Below are positions 63,341 to 64,000 of a stretch of DNA of 64,000 nucleotides, in pieces. Below the pieces are notes generated by a model. That model saw only the letters and a list, made by a program, of their open reading frames with translations. It was not told the origin of the DNA and did no database searches. The stretch is from NCBI GenBank assembly GCA_944387755.1, contig CALXGC010000059.1:5322-69321 (forward strand), written 5' to 3'. Position 1 is the first letter of the stretch. The number at the start of each line of letters is the position of its first letter. The stretch comes from an uncultured Oscillospiraceae bacterium (GTDB lineage: Bacteria; Bacillota_A; Clostridia; Oscillospirales; Oscillospiraceae). A program made the position numbers and the translations under genes.

Positions 63341-63832
63341 ATGGAAGAGAAGATTTTATCAATACTTGAAAATATTCATTCAGAAGTTAAAGGTGTAAGA
63401 CAGGATGTAAATGAAATCAAAGAAGACCAAGTTGAAATGAAGCAAGATATCAAAAACATCCAAGAAGAGCAAAAAGAAATGAAAAAAGATATCAAAGATT
63501 TGCAAGAAGGCCAAGCAGAAATGAAAAAAGAAATGGCAGGAATGAAGCAAGATATTAAAAAATTGCAAAAAGGTCAAACATCTTTTAGAAAAGAAATGAA
63601 ACAAATGAAAAAAGAACAAACTATAATGAAAAATCAACAAGAAACAATGATAGAAAACATAGAAACTATAAAAGAAAGGCAAAGAATAGACGGAATAAAC
63701 ATAGCAAAAATATTAAAAAAAAAAAATGAAACTTTTGCGTTATTATTAAAGGAAAACAAAGAAAACCAGCAAAAGAAAGAAGACATAACAGAAAAAAAGA
63801 AAAATACACCAAATTTGAAGTTACTTAAATAA
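63341..63832 (+). CDS. Small Lys/Glu-rich coiled-coil protein (low-GC origin)
   Basis: A 163-residue protein that is nearly all heptad repeat: EDQVEMKQDIKNIQEEQKEM, KKDIKDLQEGQAEMKKEM, GMKQDIKKLQKGQTSF, in imperfect ~14-18-residue units. AAA and GAA dominate. The tail (KENQQKKEDITEKKKNTPN) is basic and disordered. No domain is recognised; repeats like this occur in uncharacterised clostridial and phage-associated proteins. It has its own promoter, ribosome site and terminator, so it is a real gene of the AT-rich source. Confidence 0.75.
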   Translation: MEEKILSILENIHSEVKGVRQDVNEIKEDQVEMKQDIKNIQEEQKEMKKDIKDLQEGQAEMKKEMAGMKQDIKKLQKGQTSFRKEMKQMKKEQTIMKNQQETMIENIETIKERQRIDGINIAKILKKKNETFALLLKENKENQQKKEDITEKKKNTPNLKLLK

Positions 63833-63864
63833 TTTAAAAAAATAACATATGAATAAACAAAGTA

Positions 63865-63916
63865 AGAATCTCTAAAAAATCTAATAATATAGGATAGATG
63901 TAGAGATTCTTTTTAA
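63865..63916 (+). terminator. Rho-independent terminator in the AT-rich segment
   Basis: AAGAATCTCTA pairs with TAGAGATTCTT, followed by TTTTAATT, shortly after the coiled-coil gene. Confidence 0.8.
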
Positions 63917-63948
63917 TTCGAACTATGAGTCAAAAGCAACAAAAACTA

Positions 63949-63977
63949 TTGCAAAAATAAGTATATAAGTATATAAT
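63949..63977 (+). promoter_or_regulatory. Promoter running off the end of the window
   Basis: TTGCAA (63949-63954), 17 bases, TATAAT (63972-63977), preceded by the same AAAAACTATTG-type sequence as the previous promoter. A gene probably starts beyond the window. Confidence 0.65.
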
Positions 63978-64000
63978 AAGGAAAACGATTTTGTGCCTTG

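Overview
The first ~62.9 kb is GC-rich Gram-positive (Firmicutes) chromosome. The evidence is a spoIIE phosphatase, a HrcA-type CIRCE operator, a WalR-like box, strong AGGAGG ribosome sites, GTG/TTG starts and maf-mreC-mreD-mrdA cell-wall genes. Gene content, high GC and abundant GC-rich intergenic palindromes suggest a spore-lineage gut clostridium of the Oscillospiraceae type; this is an inference from content, not a database match. The last ~1 kb (after a poly-A tract at 62999-63134) is extremely AT-rich and looks like another genome joined to this one, probably an assembly chimera.

Layout. 1-10.3 kb: housekeeping and regulation (stalk-domain exported protein, radical SAM enzyme, DUF951, PhoB-type regulator, rarA, nth, CBS protein, and a GntR-ABC exporter operon). 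10.5-13.8 kb: a short Mod-type DNA methyltransferase translationally coupled to an unknown 164-aa protein, then a glycosyltransferase fused to a MarR-like winged helix. 14.2-31.3 kb: one 12-gene, 17-kb operon, the most unusual region: XRE regulator, two DnaK-like proteins, a coiled-coil protein ending in a GrpE-like domain, an unknown protein, two further coiled-coil proteins, a NrdG-like radical SAM activase, a 1686-residue protein with four AAA+ modules and a C-terminal trypsin-like protease with intact His-Asp-Ser, a zinc-ribbon/RCC1-like protein, an exported SLH protein and trmO. It faces a dynamin-like GTPase/coiled-coil pair, which is divergent from a WYL regulator. I propose these as an undescribed chaperone-unfoldase-protease system, possibly with a membrane-remodelling arm.

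35-52 kb: asnS, an LtaS-like phosphoglycerol transferase, a flavin-type oxidase, a LysM-G5-M23 endopeptidase under a WalR-like box, an M50 protease, prfB without the usual frameshift, a 40-aa zinc-ribbon protein, CIRCE-controlled htpG, mrp, and the mrdA/mreD/mreC/maf cell-shape operon. 52-59 kb: a long minus-strand run zapA-U32 peptidase-NERD protein-luxE-luxC-dut-DUF2262. 59-63 kb: csoR divergent from spoIIE, then a Crp/Fnr regulator.

Eight intergenic blocks contain a modular family of GC-rich palindromic repeats, one of them inside the mreC-mreD operon. Paired base changes between copies suggest selection for hairpin structure.
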